A stretch of DNA of 35,730 nucleotides from contig CAMWYM010000020.1 in the NCBI GenBank assembly GCA_947178475.1, forward strand, positions 1 to 35,730, read 5' to 3'. The notes beneath the pieces were generated by a model. That model ran no database searches, was not told where the DNA came from, and was given only the letters and a program-made list of their open reading frames with translations. The stretch is from an uncultured Clostridium sp. (GTDB lineage: Bacteria; Bacillota; Clostridia; Lachnospirales; Lachnospiraceae). Within the stretch, counting starts at the first letter, position 1; each line of letters begins with the position of its first letter. Of this stretch, positions 6,031 to 14,297 are shown one piece after another. Position numbers and translations under genes: made by a program.

Positions 6031-6066
6031 CTCCAATGGAGCTGAGGGGAATCGAACCCCTGTCCG
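6031..6066. other. Inferred attR region at the ssrA 3' end
   Basis: The integrase gene is adjacent to the 3' end of an intact tmRNA gene whose T-arm and CCA end occupy 6037-6066. Integrases of this kind commonly recombine within that segment, with the incoming DNA restoring the gene. The core cannot be delimited because the other attachment site is not in the window. Confidence 0.5.
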
Positions 6067-6378
6067 AAGACTCTTCCATCATGGCATCTCCCATTACAGC
6101 CGCTTTACTGACATTCCCTTAAGCTTCCGCCAACCGGCAGGCTGAAACCCTTGGTAGCTTCATCATTCTTTTACCGTGTCAAAGCTTTCACAGCAAAGTT
6201 CCCCACTGTTTTGATGCCTTATCCCAAGCCGTGAGTCAACTTAGGTAAGACAGCTGCCATTAGGCAGCGTACGCTAACTGATTGTCTGCGTTTATATTTA
6301 ATTCCAAGTTTTTAGATGGTCCTGGTCCATCAATGGCTTCCATGATTTCTAAATCCCCGTCGAAACCAGTACAACCCC
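6037..6378 (-). ncRNA. ssrA: Transfer-messenger RNA (tmRNA)
   Basis: Read on the minus strand, the gene starts GGGGTTG (6378-6372), which pairs with CAGCTCC near the 3' end through standard and G-U pairs, and ends in CCA at 6037. The 5' part has the conserved GGTTTCGACGGGG segment, the 3' part the T-arm GGGGTTCGATTCCCC. The tag reading frame ends at TAA 6262-6260 and encodes (N)ADNQLAYAA, a typical Clostridia degradation tag. Length 342 nt is normal. tmRNA with SmpB rescues stalled ribosomes and tags the product for proteolysis. smpB and rnr (RNase R, which degrades the non-stop mRNA) lie upstream on the same strand, a functional cluster. Confidence 0.96.
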
Positions 6379-6426
6379 TGATCTAAATCAGCTGTCCTGA
6401 TTCAAGGATATCCAGAAAATCCTTAT

Positions 6427-6768
6427 TTATTCCTCCGCTTCAGAAGTAGTCTGCTCCTCCTCTGAATCAGTGTCTACAGCACTCTCTTCACTGCTCTCCT
6501 CTGTACTATCCTCTGTTTTATTCAAAACTGCAATATCTGATGCATAATTCTCATCGATATAGTTTCCTACAAATGCCTCAAGAGTAGAATCACCTACAAA
6601 TTTGGGTATGCTCTTATATATCCTGATTCCCAGCGGAACACCGATAATCGCACCAATAATCAATGCTGCCACCACACAGGTAACTGTGGTTTTTACTTTT
6701 TTCTTCCTCTCTATCTCCTTACGATGTTTTTTCTCGTACTTTCTCTTGTCTACCTTTGCCTGACTCAT
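6427..6768 (-). CDS. 113-aa single-TM protein with acidic tail
   Basis: Product starts MSQAKVDKRKYEKKHRKEIE, a highly basic helical N-terminus (residues 1-26), followed by one hydrophobic helix (about 27-50, TTVTCVVAALIIGAIIGVPLGI), a short ordered stretch (VGDSTLEAFVGNYIDENYAS) and a Glu/Ser/Thr-rich low-complexity tail (from ~84). Topology is probably N-in, C-out. CAGGAGG sits 6 bases before the ATG. It lies between smpB and ssrA on the same strand. I do not recognise a family; such genes recur near smpB in Lachnospiraceae as far as I recall, but no function is known to me. Confidence 0.75.
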   Translation of the reverse strand: MSQAKVDKRKYEKKHRKEIERKKKVKTTVTCVVAALIIGAIIGVPLGIRIYKSIPKFVGDSTLEAFVGNYIDENYASDIAVLNKTEDSTEESSEESAVDTDSEEEQTTSEAEE

Positions 6769-6860
6769 AATATCCTCCTGTGCTATATATACCGTTTAAA
6801 AAATCCTTTGTGCGCTAAATGAAGTTCTCTGATGCTTGCGCAATAACTGCAAACATCCGT

Positions 6861-6893
6861 ATTATATCATATATTTAAAAAAAAGAAAATCAA
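6861..6893 (-). promoter_or_regulatory. Possible promoter upstream of the 113-aa gene and ssrA
   Basis: On the minus strand a perfect TATAAT (6866-6861) stands in the 142-bp gap downstream of smpB. A TTGATT (6893-6888) lies 21 bases upstream, too far for an ideal -35, so only the -10 is convincing. It would drive the 113-aa gene and possibly ssrA. Confidence 0.4.
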
Positions 6894-6910
6894 ATTTTTG
6901 TGAACAATCC

Positions 6911-7384
6911 CTATCCTCTGATATTCCTCATCTTAAATTCCTTTTCCGCCTCACGTTTCATATCCTTTTTGGCAATATCATTGCGTTTATCATAAAGCTT
7001 CTTTCCTCTTGCGAGACCAATTTCTACCTTAACCAGACTATCCTTAAAATATACCTTTAACGGCACAATGGTGTATCCCTTCATTTTTGCCTGCCCCATA
7101 ATCTTATTAATCTCATATTTATGAAGTAAAAGCTTTCTTGGACGAAGTGGATCCTTATTAAAAATATTCCCTTTTTCATATGGAGAAATATGCATCTGCC
7201 GAATAATGACTTCACCATTTTCAACTGCCACAAAGGCCTCCTTAATACTGCAGTGCCCTAAACGCAGCGATTTCACCTCTGTACCATGAAGAGCAATCCC
7301 TGCCTCAAATTTTTCATCAATAAAATAATCAAAATATGCCTTCTTGTTATTGGCAATCAACCGCTCTCCTTTTTGCTTTGCCAT
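6911..7384 (-). CDS. smpB: SsrA-binding protein SmpB
   Basis: 157 residues, full length for SmpB. Starts [21 protein letters not shown], then the family core [37 protein letters not shown] and the conserved [15 protein letters not shown] segment; the C-terminal tail ([23 protein letters not shown]) is the basic helix that enters the mRNA channel. It binds the tRNA-like part of tmRNA and brings it to stalled ribosomes. The gene is 23 bp downstream of rnr and upstream of ssrA, so protein and RNA partners are clustered. AGAGGGA precedes the ATG. Confidence 0.97.
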   Translation of the reverse strand: MAKQKGERLIANNKKAYFDYFIDEKFEAGIALHGTEVKSLRLGHCSIKEAFVAVENGEVIIRQMHISPYEKGNIFNKDPLRPRKLLLHKYEINKIMGQAKMKGYTIVPLKVYFKDSLVKVEIGLARGKKLYDKRNDIAKKDMKREAEKEFKMRNIRG

Positions 7385-7407
7385 GTTATCCCTCTTTTCT
7401 CCTTCTA

Positions 7408-9687
7408 CTATGAATATCTGCCTATTATTTCCTGTTCGTCATAGTATGTCTCAACCAATTCAGTCTCCGGCACCAATTCAAAATCTATAGTTCGCAAAAG
7501 CTTATCCACCTGGACAACCTTAACCGCTACCACCTGTCCCATCGTATATGCCCTACCGTATTCTTTTCCGACAAGCGACATGGATTCCTCATTATAAATA
7601 TAATAGTCATCTTCAATGCTTCCGATACGTACCATACCCTCTACCGTATTATACAGCTCCACATAAAAACCATATGCGGTAACACCTGAAATGATTCCCT
7701 CAAATTCCTCACCAATGCGCCGGCTCATATACTGAACCTTTTTCAATCTCTCCACCTCGCGCTCCACCTCCTGGGCTCTGCGCTCGTTTCTTGAATTCGA
7801 CTCTGCCACTTCCGGTAAAATGTTGTCATAGTGCCCTAATCTTTTTCCGCTTAAACCTCCTCGCAGATTTTCCTTGATAATCCGGTGTATCTGTAAATCC
7901 GGATATCTGCGGATTGGAGAGGTGAAATGACAGTAATACTTTGCCGCCAGTCCAAAATGCCCTGTACAGGCAACGGAATATCTTGCCTGCTGCATTGACC
8001 GCAATGTCATACGGCTGATAAAGCCTTCCTCCGGTGTACCCTCAATTTTTTGCAAAAGCTTCTGAAACTCCTTTGGATGGATACCATCATTTGAAGCTTT
8101 AAAATGATAGCCAAAGCCTGCAATCATATTACTCAGCTTCTCAACCTTTTCCCCGTCCGGCTCCCCATGGACACGAAACTCAAAGGGCAGCTCCTGCCAA
8201 TAATATGCTTCAGCAATTGTTTCATTGGCAGCCAACATAAAATCTTCAATAATTTTATGTGCCAGATTGCGATCATAGGGACCAATTTCCACCGGTTCAC
8301 CATCCTCTGTCAGAGAAATTTTAGCCTCCGGAAAATCAAAATCAATAGAGCCCCGACTCATTCGTCTTTCACGTATTATATCGGAAAGCTCCAGCATATT
8401 TTTAAAAAACTCCCTATAGTCCTTGTACTCCTCTAATATCTGCAAGCCCCTAATTTCCGTACCGTCATTTTGTCTAAGGGAAATATTATCAGGCTTTGTA
8501 TCCAAATCCATACTGTAATCCACGCCGTCATAAATACCTTTATTAACAACAGCATCTATCCTTAAAACGGCATCCACCTGATTATAACTCATTCTGCGGT
8601 TTACATGTATAACGGTTTCCGCAATTCGATGCCCTGTTACCTTGCCATGAAAATCAATATCCATAATACAGGACAGTGCCAGCCTGTCTTCCCCTGCATT
8701 TAAGGAACAAATCCCGTTAGAAAGCCTGTGCGGAAGCATCGGAATCACACGGTCTACCAGATAAACACTGGTTCCCCGTTTAAGAGCCTCTTTATCTAAT
8801 GGCGAATATTCCCTGACATAATGTGTAACATCTGCAATGTGTACGCCCAATTGAAAGCCACTTTCTCCCTTTGTGAGCGTAATGGCATCATCTAAATCCT
8901 TGGCATCCTCACCGTCAATGGTCACTGTCTGCCAATCCCGCAAATCCAGACGTCCCTCCCATTCCTCAGGAAGAACCGAATCGGGAATTCTATCAAGAGA
9001 CTGCATCACAGCTTCCGGAAATTCCATTGGCAGATTATACGCCCTGACAATGGACAAAATATCTGTTCCCGGGTCATTCACATGTCCCAGAATTTCGATA
9101 ACTCTTCCCTCCGGTTTTCTACCGTTTCCGCCAAAATCTGTGAGTTTAACCACAACCTTATGACCGGTCACTGCCCCCTTACTGAATTTCTTGGGAATAA
9201 ATATATCATCACAAATCTTGCGATTATCCGGAATCACAAAACCAAAGCTCTTGCTCTTTTGGTAATACCCCACCACTTCATCATTACCGCGTTCAATGAT
9301 CTCTACAACCTGAGCTTCCTTTCTCTTTCCTACAGGTGCACCGGTAACCCTAATCATAACCTTGTCACCATGCATGGCTCCTCCGGTGGCATGCTCGCCA
9401 ACAAAATAATCCTCCTCTTCGCCTTCCACCGTAACAAATCCAAAGCCCTTTTGATGACCGGTAAAAATGCCTATTCTGGAAAGCTCAGATATGGACTGGT
9501 ATTTTCCTCTTTTGGTGAGCAGTACCTTTCCCTCATCCACCAGCTCCGACAAAATACTTCGGAATTCCTCCCTGTCGTCAGGAACTACCTGCAGCAGATA
9601 AGCCAGCTCCTTTTGCTTTAACGGCTTATAGTGCTTATCATTTATCACATTTAATATCTTTTTCTTTCTCTCATCATAATCTGACAT
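7408..9687 (-). CDS. rnr: Ribonuclease R
   Basis: 3'-5' exoribonuclease of the RNB/RNase II family, 759 residues from ATG 9687 (preceded by AGAGGAAT; the frame extends to 9720 without a better site). Domains in order: N-terminal helix-turn-helix (~1-65), two cold-shock domains (~70-215, including [18 protein letters not shown] and KSFGFVIPD), the RNB catalytic domain (~245-575) with the DAKDLDDAI acidic cluster and HIADVTHYV, and a C-terminal S1 domain (~625-705, [17 protein letters not shown]). RNase R degrades structured RNA and acts in trans-translation, so the rnr-smpB-ssrA order is functional. It follows secG by 55 bp and is probably co-transcribed with it. Confidence 0.96.
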   Translation of the reverse strand: MSDYDERKKKILNVINDKHYKPLKQKELAYLLQVVPDDREEFRSILSELVDEGKVLLTKRGKYQSISELSRIGIFTGHQKGFGFVTVEGEEEDYFVGEHATGGAMHGDKVMIRVTGAPVGKRKEAQVVEIIERGNDEVVGYYQKSKSFGFVIPDNRKICDDIFIPKKFSKGAVTGHKVVVKLTDFGGNGRKPEGRVIEILGHVNDPGTDILSIVRAYNLPMEFPEAVMQSLDRIPDSVLPEEWEGRLDLRDWQTVTIDGEDAKDLDDAITLTKGESGFQLGVHIADVTHYVREYSPLDKEALKRGTSVYLVDRVIPMLPHRLSNGICSLNAGEDRLALSCIMDIDFHGKVTGHRIAETVIHVNRRMSYNQVDAVLRIDAVVNKGIYDGVDYSMDLDTKPDNISLRQNDGTEIRGLQILEEYKDYREFFKNMLELSDIIRERRMSRGSIDFDFPEAKISLTEDGEPVEIGPYDRNLAHKIIEDFMLAANETIAEAYYWQELPFEFRVHGEPDGEKVEKLSNMIAGFGYHFKASNDGIHPKEFQKLLQKIEGTPEEGFISRMTLRSMQQARYSVACTGHFGLAAKYYCHFTSPIRRYPDLQIHRIIKENLRGGLSGKRLGHYDNILPEVAESNSRNERRAQEVEREVERLKKVQYMSRRIGEEFEGIISGVTAYGFYVELYNTVEGMVRIGSIEDDYYIYNEESMSLVGKEYGRAYTMGQVVAVKVVQVDKLLRTIDFELVPETELVETYYDEQEIIGRYS

Positions 9688-9742
9688 GATATATTCCTCT
9701 ACATTAAGAAAAGCTGCCACACATTATGCAGCAGCTCTCAAG

Positions 9743-9985
9743 CTAATTTAAGAACTTTGAACTAATCAACAAGGCTAACCCAAGAAACAGTACAACACAA
9801 ATCGTTGTCGCTAATACCAGCTTACCTTCCCTGGAACGCCCTTTATTCTTACTCCAGTAAGTCTCAGAGTTGGAGCTTCCTCCTGCAAGACTTCCCAGAC
9901 CATTATCTTTCGATTCCTGCCATAATACTAATACTGTAATTATTATACATAAAATAACAAAAATAACTGTAAGCGCTGTCTTCAC
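9743..9985 (-). CDS. secG: Preprotein translocase subunit SecG
   Basis: 80 residues with two membrane helices (about 2-22 and 55-76) separated by the conserved polar loop QESKDNGLGSLAGGSSNSETYWSK (here split: QESKDNGLG ... SETYW), the family signature. SecG is the auxiliary subunit of the SecYEG channel in the cytoplasmic membrane. Position between eno and rnr is the usual Firmicutes arrangement. AGGAGGTG precedes the ATG. It is the first gene after the predicted promoter at 10022-10050. Confidence 0.95.
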   Translation of the reverse strand: MKTALTVIFVILCIIITVLVLWQESKDNGLGSLAGGSSNSETYWSKNKGRSREGKLVLATTICVVLFLGLALLISSKFLN

Positions 9986-10021
9986 ATAAACACCTCCTAT
10001 TCCGAAAACTCACTAATCGGT

Positions 10022-10050
10022 ATTGTAACACAGTGCTTATAGAAAGACAA
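10022..10050 (-). promoter_or_regulatory. Predicted promoter for secG-rnr-smpB
   Basis: On the minus strand TTGTCT (10050-10045), a 17-base spacer and TACAAT (10027-10022) fit a sigma-A promoter 37 bases upstream of the secG ATG, in the 129-bp gap after eno. Confidence 0.6.
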
Positions 10051-10114
10051 GCAAAAAATCAAGAAATTAGTATAAATTAATCCTGCATAATCTATCCTGC
10101 ATGCTTTTGTTCTC

Positions 10115-11404
10115 TCACTTAAATCTATATTCCGAAACCTTTCCAAGCTCTTTCTCAATCTTTAGCAGCCGGTTATATTTTGCGGTACGATCACTTCTAC
10201 ACGGTGCTCCGGTCTTAATCTGACCGGAACCTACTGCCACTGCTAAATCTGCAATAAAGGTGTCCTCCGTTTCACCGGAACGATGGCTTACAATTGTTTT
10301 ATACCCCGCATTTTTTGCCATCTCAATGGCATCTAAGGTTTCTGTCAGCGTTCCAATCTGATTAAATTTAATTAGAACTGCATTTGCGATATGATCCCGG
10401 ATACCGTCAGCCAGCCGTTTTGTGTTCGTGACAAACAAATCGTCTCCTACCAGCTGTAATTTCTCTCCAAGCCGGTAGGTCAAAAGCTTCCATCCTTTCA
10501 TATCATTTTCGTTTAAACCATCCTCAATGGAAAAAATCGGATACCGCTGCACCAAATCCTCATAGTACTGCACCATTTCTTCAGCGTTCCGGTAGATATC
10601 CTTACCCGCCATTTTACTCTCTCCCGGAAAATAGTATAACTCCGTATTTTCATCATACAATTCGGAGGCTGCCGCATCTAAGGCAATCTTAATATCACTG
10701 TCCGCACGGTAGCCGGCTCTCTCAATTGCCTCCACGATCAAATCCAGCACATCAGAGGTCGTAGCAAGGTCCGGGGCAAATCCGCCTTCATCTCCCACTC
10801 CGGTAGACAGTCCCTTGCTCTTTAGTACCTGTTTTAAATGATGGTAAATTTCGCACGCCATCTCCATCGCCTGTAAAAAGGTATCCGCTCCTACGGGTGC
10901 TATCATAAATTCCTGTATATCCACCGTATTATCTGCATGTTTCCCACCATTTAGTATGTTCATCATTGGGATGGGAAGAGTCTTTGCATTCGTGCCTCCG
11001 ATATAACGGTACAGTGGAAGTCCCAGCGCATTTGCCGCTGCCTGGGCACAGGCCAAGGATACGCCTAAAATCGCATTGGCACCGTATTTACTCTTGTTCT
11101 CCGTTCCATCTGCCTGAATCAGCAGGCGGTCAATCTTAACCTGGTCTAACACATTCATACCGATAATTTTATCAGCAATCCGTGTATTCACATTAGTAAC
11201 TGCCTGCTCCACCCCATTTCCCAAATGGCGCTTATCACCGTCCCGCAGCTCATGTGCTTCATATTGTCCAGTGGAAGCCCCGCTGGGAACCGCTGCACTT
11301 CCCGTAATCCCATCTTTTAAAGTAACCGTGACCTCTAATGTCGGATTTGCCCTTGAATCTAGTATCTCAATTGCATGTACATCCAAAATCTCATATTCCC
11401 TCAT
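10115..11404 (-). CDS. eno: Enolase
   Basis: 429 residues from ATG 11404, preceded by AAGGGAT; the frame extends to 11425 without a better start. Catalyses 2-phosphoglycerate to phosphoenolpyruvate in glycolysis. Visible motifs: [12 protein letters not shown] at the start, the mobile loop [11 protein letters not shown], the metal ligands in [22 protein letters not shown] and VGDDLFVTN, the catalytic Lys in [13 protein letters not shown], and [18 protein letters not shown]. Length is normal. It lies downstream of gpmI on the same strand, with a terminator between, so it may be transcribed separately. Confidence 0.97.
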   Translation of the reverse strand: MREYEILDVHAIEILDSRANPTLEVTVTLKDGITGSAAVPSGASTGQYEAHELRDGDKRHLGNGVEQAVTNVNTRIADKIIGMNVLDQVKIDRLLIQADGTENKSKYGANAILGVSLACAQAAANALGLPLYRYIGGTNAKTLPIPMMNILNGGKHADNTVDIQEFMIAPVGADTFLQAMEMACEIYHHLKQVLKSKGLSTGVGDEGGFAPDLATTSDVLDLIVEAIERAGYRADSDIKIALDAAASELYDENTELYYFPGESKMAGKDIYRNAEEMVQYYEDLVQRYPIFSIEDGLNENDMKGWKLLTYRLGEKLQLVGDDLFVTNTKRLADGIRDHIANAVLIKFNQIGTLTETLDAIEMAKNAGYKTIVSHRSGETEDTFIADLAVAVGSGQIKTGAPCRSDRTAKYNRLLKIEKELGKVSEYRFK

Positions 11405-11483
11405 GAAATTATCCCTTCCTATCAAATTACTTTAATAGCAAGTATTTCCATATCCTTGGAATTTATACATAATAAAAACATAC

Positions 11484-11530
11484 AAAAACAGCACCAGACA
11501 TACAGCGACTCCGTCTATATATCTGATGCT
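11484..11530 (-). terminator. Terminator between gpmI and eno
   Basis: On the minus strand AGCATCAGATATATAG (11530-11515) pairs with CTGTATGTCTGGTGCT (down to 11490) with three G-U pairs, followed by GTTTTTG. It would end the gpmI transcript. A second small dyad (AATTTTC-GAA-GAAAATT, 11552-11568) lies just upstream in the same 226-bp gap, with no T-run. Confidence 0.7.
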
Positions 11531-11630
11531 ATTCTTATATCATATGTCACCAATTTTCGAAGAAAATTGATGACCTGCTTGCGCATCAGCGCAATTCATT
11601 ATATCATTTGTTCTCGTTCTCTTTTTGAAA

Positions 11631-13169
11631 TTATCGTACGATCAAGCTCTTTCCTGTCATCTCAGCAGGCTGTGGCAGTTCCATAATCTCCAATAAGGTC
11701 GGTGCAATGTCAGCAAGGCAACCGCCTTCTCTCAGCTTCACATCACCATAATTAACCAAAATAAATGGTACCGGATTAGTTGTATGGGCTGTATGAGGAT
11801 TTCCTGTCTCATAATCAATCATCTTTTCTGCATTTCCGTGGTCTGCACAGATAAACAATACACCATCAACCTTTTTAACCGCTTCCACAGCAGAACCAAC
11901 ACAGGCATCTACACGTTCTACCGCTTTTATCGCTGCTGATATTACGCCGGTATGCCCTACCATATCCGGATTTGCAAAATTAATAATAATCACATCATAT
12001 TCCCCACAGGTGATTGCAGCATCTAATTTCTCACCAACCTCCGGTGCACTCATCTCTGGCTGTAAGTCATAGGTCGCTACGGAAGGAGATTTTACCAAAG
12101 TCCTCTGCTCATCCTTATTCGGCTCTTCCACTCCACCGTTAAAGAAGAATGTAACATGCGCATACTTTTCCGTCTCAGCCAGTCTTAACTGCTTCTTTCC
12201 CATCTTTGCGAGATACTCTCCAAAGGTATTCTCAATGGACTGTTTCTTAAATGCAACCAGCTTATTCGGAATGGATTCATCATAATCCTTGAAGCACACA
12301 TAGGTAAGCGGCATACGACCATTCCTCCGCTCAAAACCGGTAAACTCATCATCACAAAAAGCTCTTGTCAGCTCTCTTGCACGGTCCGGACGGAAGTTAT
12401 AAAAGATAACCGAATCATTTGGTTTAACCGTTGCCACCGGTTTATCATTTTCCATAATCACAGTGGGAAGAACAAATTCGTCAGTTACTTCCTTCTCATA
12501 GGAGGCTGCCATAGCCTCAACAGGGTCCTCCGCTGTCTCTCCTTCGCCATAAACCAAAGCTGCATATGCCTTTTCTACACGATCCCAACGATTATCTCTA
12601 TCCATCGCATAGTAACGTCCCGATAAAGATGCCACCTTACCTACACCGATTTCCTCCATTTTCGCTACTAATTCCGCTACATAATCCTTACCGGAGGCAG
12701 GAGGAGTGTCACGACCGTCCAAAAACGGATGTACGTAAACGTTGTTAAAGCCTTCCTTCTTACACAGCTCCAAAATTCCATATACATGGGTATTATGGCT
12801 GTGTACTCCGCCATCTGATAATAAGCCCCACAAATGCAGGTCCGAATTATTCTTCTTGCAATTATTAATTGCCTCTAACATTGCCTCATTTTCAAAAAAA
12901 TCTCCATCTTCAATTGCCTTGGTAATAGACGTCAGATCCTGATATATAATACGTCCGGCACCAATATTCATATGCCCTACCTCAGAATTTCCCATTTGTC
13001 CGTCTGGAAGACCAACAGCCAGTCCGGAAGCATTTCCCGGAACAAAAGGACATTCCTTCATCAGCTTATCCATAACAGGGGTATTCGCCATTGCAATTGC
13101 ATTTCCCTCTGTCTTCTCGTTTAAACCATAACCATCAAGTACCATTAAAACAACCGGTTTCTTACTCAT
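11631..13169 (-). CDS. gpmI: 2,3-bisphosphoglycerate-independent phosphoglycerate mutase
   Basis: 512 residues from ATG 13169, preceded by AAAGGAGAG. Interconverts 3- and 2-phosphoglycerate using two Mn ions. Alkaline-phosphatase-fold motifs: VLDGYGL at the N-terminus (metal Asp), GQMGNSEVGHMNIGAGR with the phosphorylated Ser, LSGRYYAMDRDNRWDR in the transferase insert, FYNFRPDRARELTRAF, NFANPDMVGHTG and FICADHGNAE (metal ligands). Length matches the family. It lies between the shikimate-kinase-like gene and eno on the same strand. Confidence 0.97.
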   Translation of the reverse strand: MSKKPVVLMVLDGYGLNEKTEGNAIAMANTPVMDKLMKECPFVPGNASGLAVGLPDGQMGNSEVGHMNIGAGRIIYQDLTSITKAIEDGDFFENEAMLEAINNCKKNNSDLHLWGLLSDGGVHSHNTHVYGILELCKKEGFNNVYVHPFLDGRDTPPASGKDYVAELVAKMEEIGVGKVASLSGRYYAMDRDNRWDRVEKAYAALVYGEGETAEDPVEAMAASYEKEVTDEFVLPTVIMENDKPVATVKPNDSVIFYNFRPDRARELTRAFCDDEFTGFERRNGRMPLTYVCFKDYDESIPNKLVAFKKQSIENTFGEYLAKMGKKQLRLAETEKYAHVTFFFNGGVEEPNKDEQRTLVKSPSVATYDLQPEMSAPEVGEKLDAAITCGEYDVIIINFANPDMVGHTGVISAAIKAVERVDACVGSAVEAVKKVDGVLFICADHGNAEKMIDYETGNPHTAHTTNPVPFILVNYGDVKLREGGCLADIAPTLLEIMELPQPAEMTGKSLIVR

Positions 13170-13259
13170 AACTACTCTCCTTTTTATAATGTATTCAGGA
13201 AGCATAACTGCCTCTAAAGTATCAATCTGTCAAAGCTGTCTCCAGAAAATAATTTTGCA

Positions 13260-13760
13260 TCACAAGGATAACTCTCTCTTCATCAACTGTACCACTTCTC
13301 TGATACTCAGCCCTTCTGCATGAACAGTGATATCTGCATACTGCTCATAAAGAGGTCTTCGCTCCTCATATAAATCCCGAAAACTCTGTCCTACCCGAAT
13401 AGATACCCCACGCTGTGACAAATCTCCTATGCGTTCACACAGGGATTCATACGACAGCTCAAGATAAACAACCGTTCCGATAGTTTGCAAATGCTCCATC
13501 GCCTCTTTACCGTAAACTGCACTTCCACCTGTAGCAATCACCGTTTTATGATAATCCAACGAAGCATTGACTTCATTCTCAAGGCGGTTAAACCCATCAA
13601 CTCCAAAAGTCGCGATGACTTCGCTTAGCAAAAGACCTGTCCTATCCTGAATGACCAAATCCGAATCCACGAACCTGTATCCCAATGCTTTTGCCAGCAC
13701 AACACCCACTGTACTTTTACCGCTGCTAGGCATTCCTATCAATACAATATTATCCTTCAT
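13260..13760 (-). CDS. Divergent shikimate kinase-like P-loop kinase
   Basis: 166 residues, the size and fold of AroK: Walker A GMPSSGKST (residues ~9-17), YRFVDSD (with the Asp equivalent to Asp34), an ATGGSAVYG loop, a lid with LSQRGVSIR, and YEERRPLYEQYAD near the end. However, several shikimate-contact residues differ from classical AroK: the GE..FR motif reads GVDGFNRLE, so the usual shikimate-binding Arg is Asn, and the GGG loop reads GGS. It may therefore act on another small hydroxylated substrate, or be an AroK with altered binding. No other aromatic-pathway gene is nearby. It is 37 bp downstream of the DUF6106-like gene and 90 bp upstream of gpmI. Confidence 0.75.
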   Translation of the reverse strand: MKDNIVLIGMPSSGKSTVGVVLAKALGYRFVDSDLVIQDRTGLLLSEVIATFGVDGFNRLENEVNASLDYHKTVIATGGSAVYGKEAMEHLQTIGTVVYLELSYESLCERIGDLSQRGVSIRVGQSFRDLYEERRPLYEQYADITVHAEGLSIREVVQLMKRELSL

Positions 13761-13796
13761 GCTGCATTCCTTATTTTCTGCTCTATATTGTTATAC

Positions 13797-14294
13797 TTAA
13801 ATATCATGCATTTTATTCCTTGCATAGGTTTTTATATGAGCGAGTATTTTTTCATCAGGCTCCATCATAACCAGTTCTTTACTGCCATTTCTTTCCAACA
13901 CAAAGGAAATCACCTTACCGTCTCCGGTTCTTGAAGTATAATCCCTTTTTTTGCTAAAGCTTTCTGTCGCAATCCGCTGAGAATCCTTAGGAACGATCAT
14001 CGTAACCTGCTCCAGCTCAAAGCTCATCAGCTCTTTTCTCTTACTTGCATTGTAAATTGCCGCAATCTCTACACTTCCATTAGTCAGAATATACTCATAT
14101 TCCATATTACGATTTCCCATAAAGTAGAAAAATAAACAAATCCCTGCCAAAAACAGTGCGAAACCGATTAATACAGAAAAGAAAACTGTTCCACAGCCTG
14201 CCACTGCCAGCAAGACAGACAGGAAAAGCTTAGCGTAATAGTCACCTGCCGGCTTTGCCCGAAATGCCTGCTCTACATAGCTGTCACTAAACAT
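13797..14294 (-). CDS. DUF6106-like two-TM protein
   Basis: 165 residues. N-terminal cytosolic stretch (MFSDSYVEQAFRAKPAGDYY), a hydrophobic hairpin (about residues 22-60) forming two membrane helices, then a soluble beta-rich domain (~65-165) with YEYILTNGSVEIAAIYNASKRKEL, resembling PH-like membrane-associated domains. I associate it with the DUF6106 family of Lachnospiraceae; the function is unknown. The start is 3 bases after the nfnB stop region (nfnB ends at 14298), so it is likely translated from the nfnAB transcript. Confidence 0.75.
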   Translation of the reverse strand: MFSDSYVEQAFRAKPAGDYYAKLFLSVLLAVAGCGTVFFSVLIGFALFLAGICLFFYFMGNRNMEYEYILTNGSVEIAAIYNASKRKELMSFELEQVTMIVPKDSQRIATESFSKKRDYTSRTGDGKVISFVLERNGSKELVMMEPDEKILAHIKTYARNKMHDI

Positions 14295-14297
14295 ATA

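Larger units (their letters stand above)
1..6036. mobile_element. Inovirus-like (filamentous phage) prophage, right part
   Basis: The block has a filamentous-phage gene order: small ssDNA-binding-like protein, one-TM coat-like protein, terminator, long secreted protein with a C-terminal membrane anchor, tiny membrane proteins, Zot/pI-type ATPase, tyrosine integrase. It is clearly more AT-rich than the host genes, its morphogenesis genes run on the plus strand, and the integrase ends 85 bp from the 3' end of ssrA, a common integration target. The right boundary is placed at the tmRNA 3' end. The left boundary is outside the window because a gene is still open at position 1. No recognisable replication initiator is present here. 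The type assignment rests on the Zot-like ATPase plus synteny; individual coat assignments are inferred. Confidence 0.85.

Noticed and set aside
1-6036. Integrative conjugative element
   Set aside because: No relaxase, VirB4/VirD4-type or mating genes; the ATPase is Zot-like and the small genes fit a filamentous phage.
9082-9621. Plus-strand frame of 179 aa inside rnr
   Set aside because: Antisense to a clearly conserved RNase R; no ribosome site and no recognisable domain.
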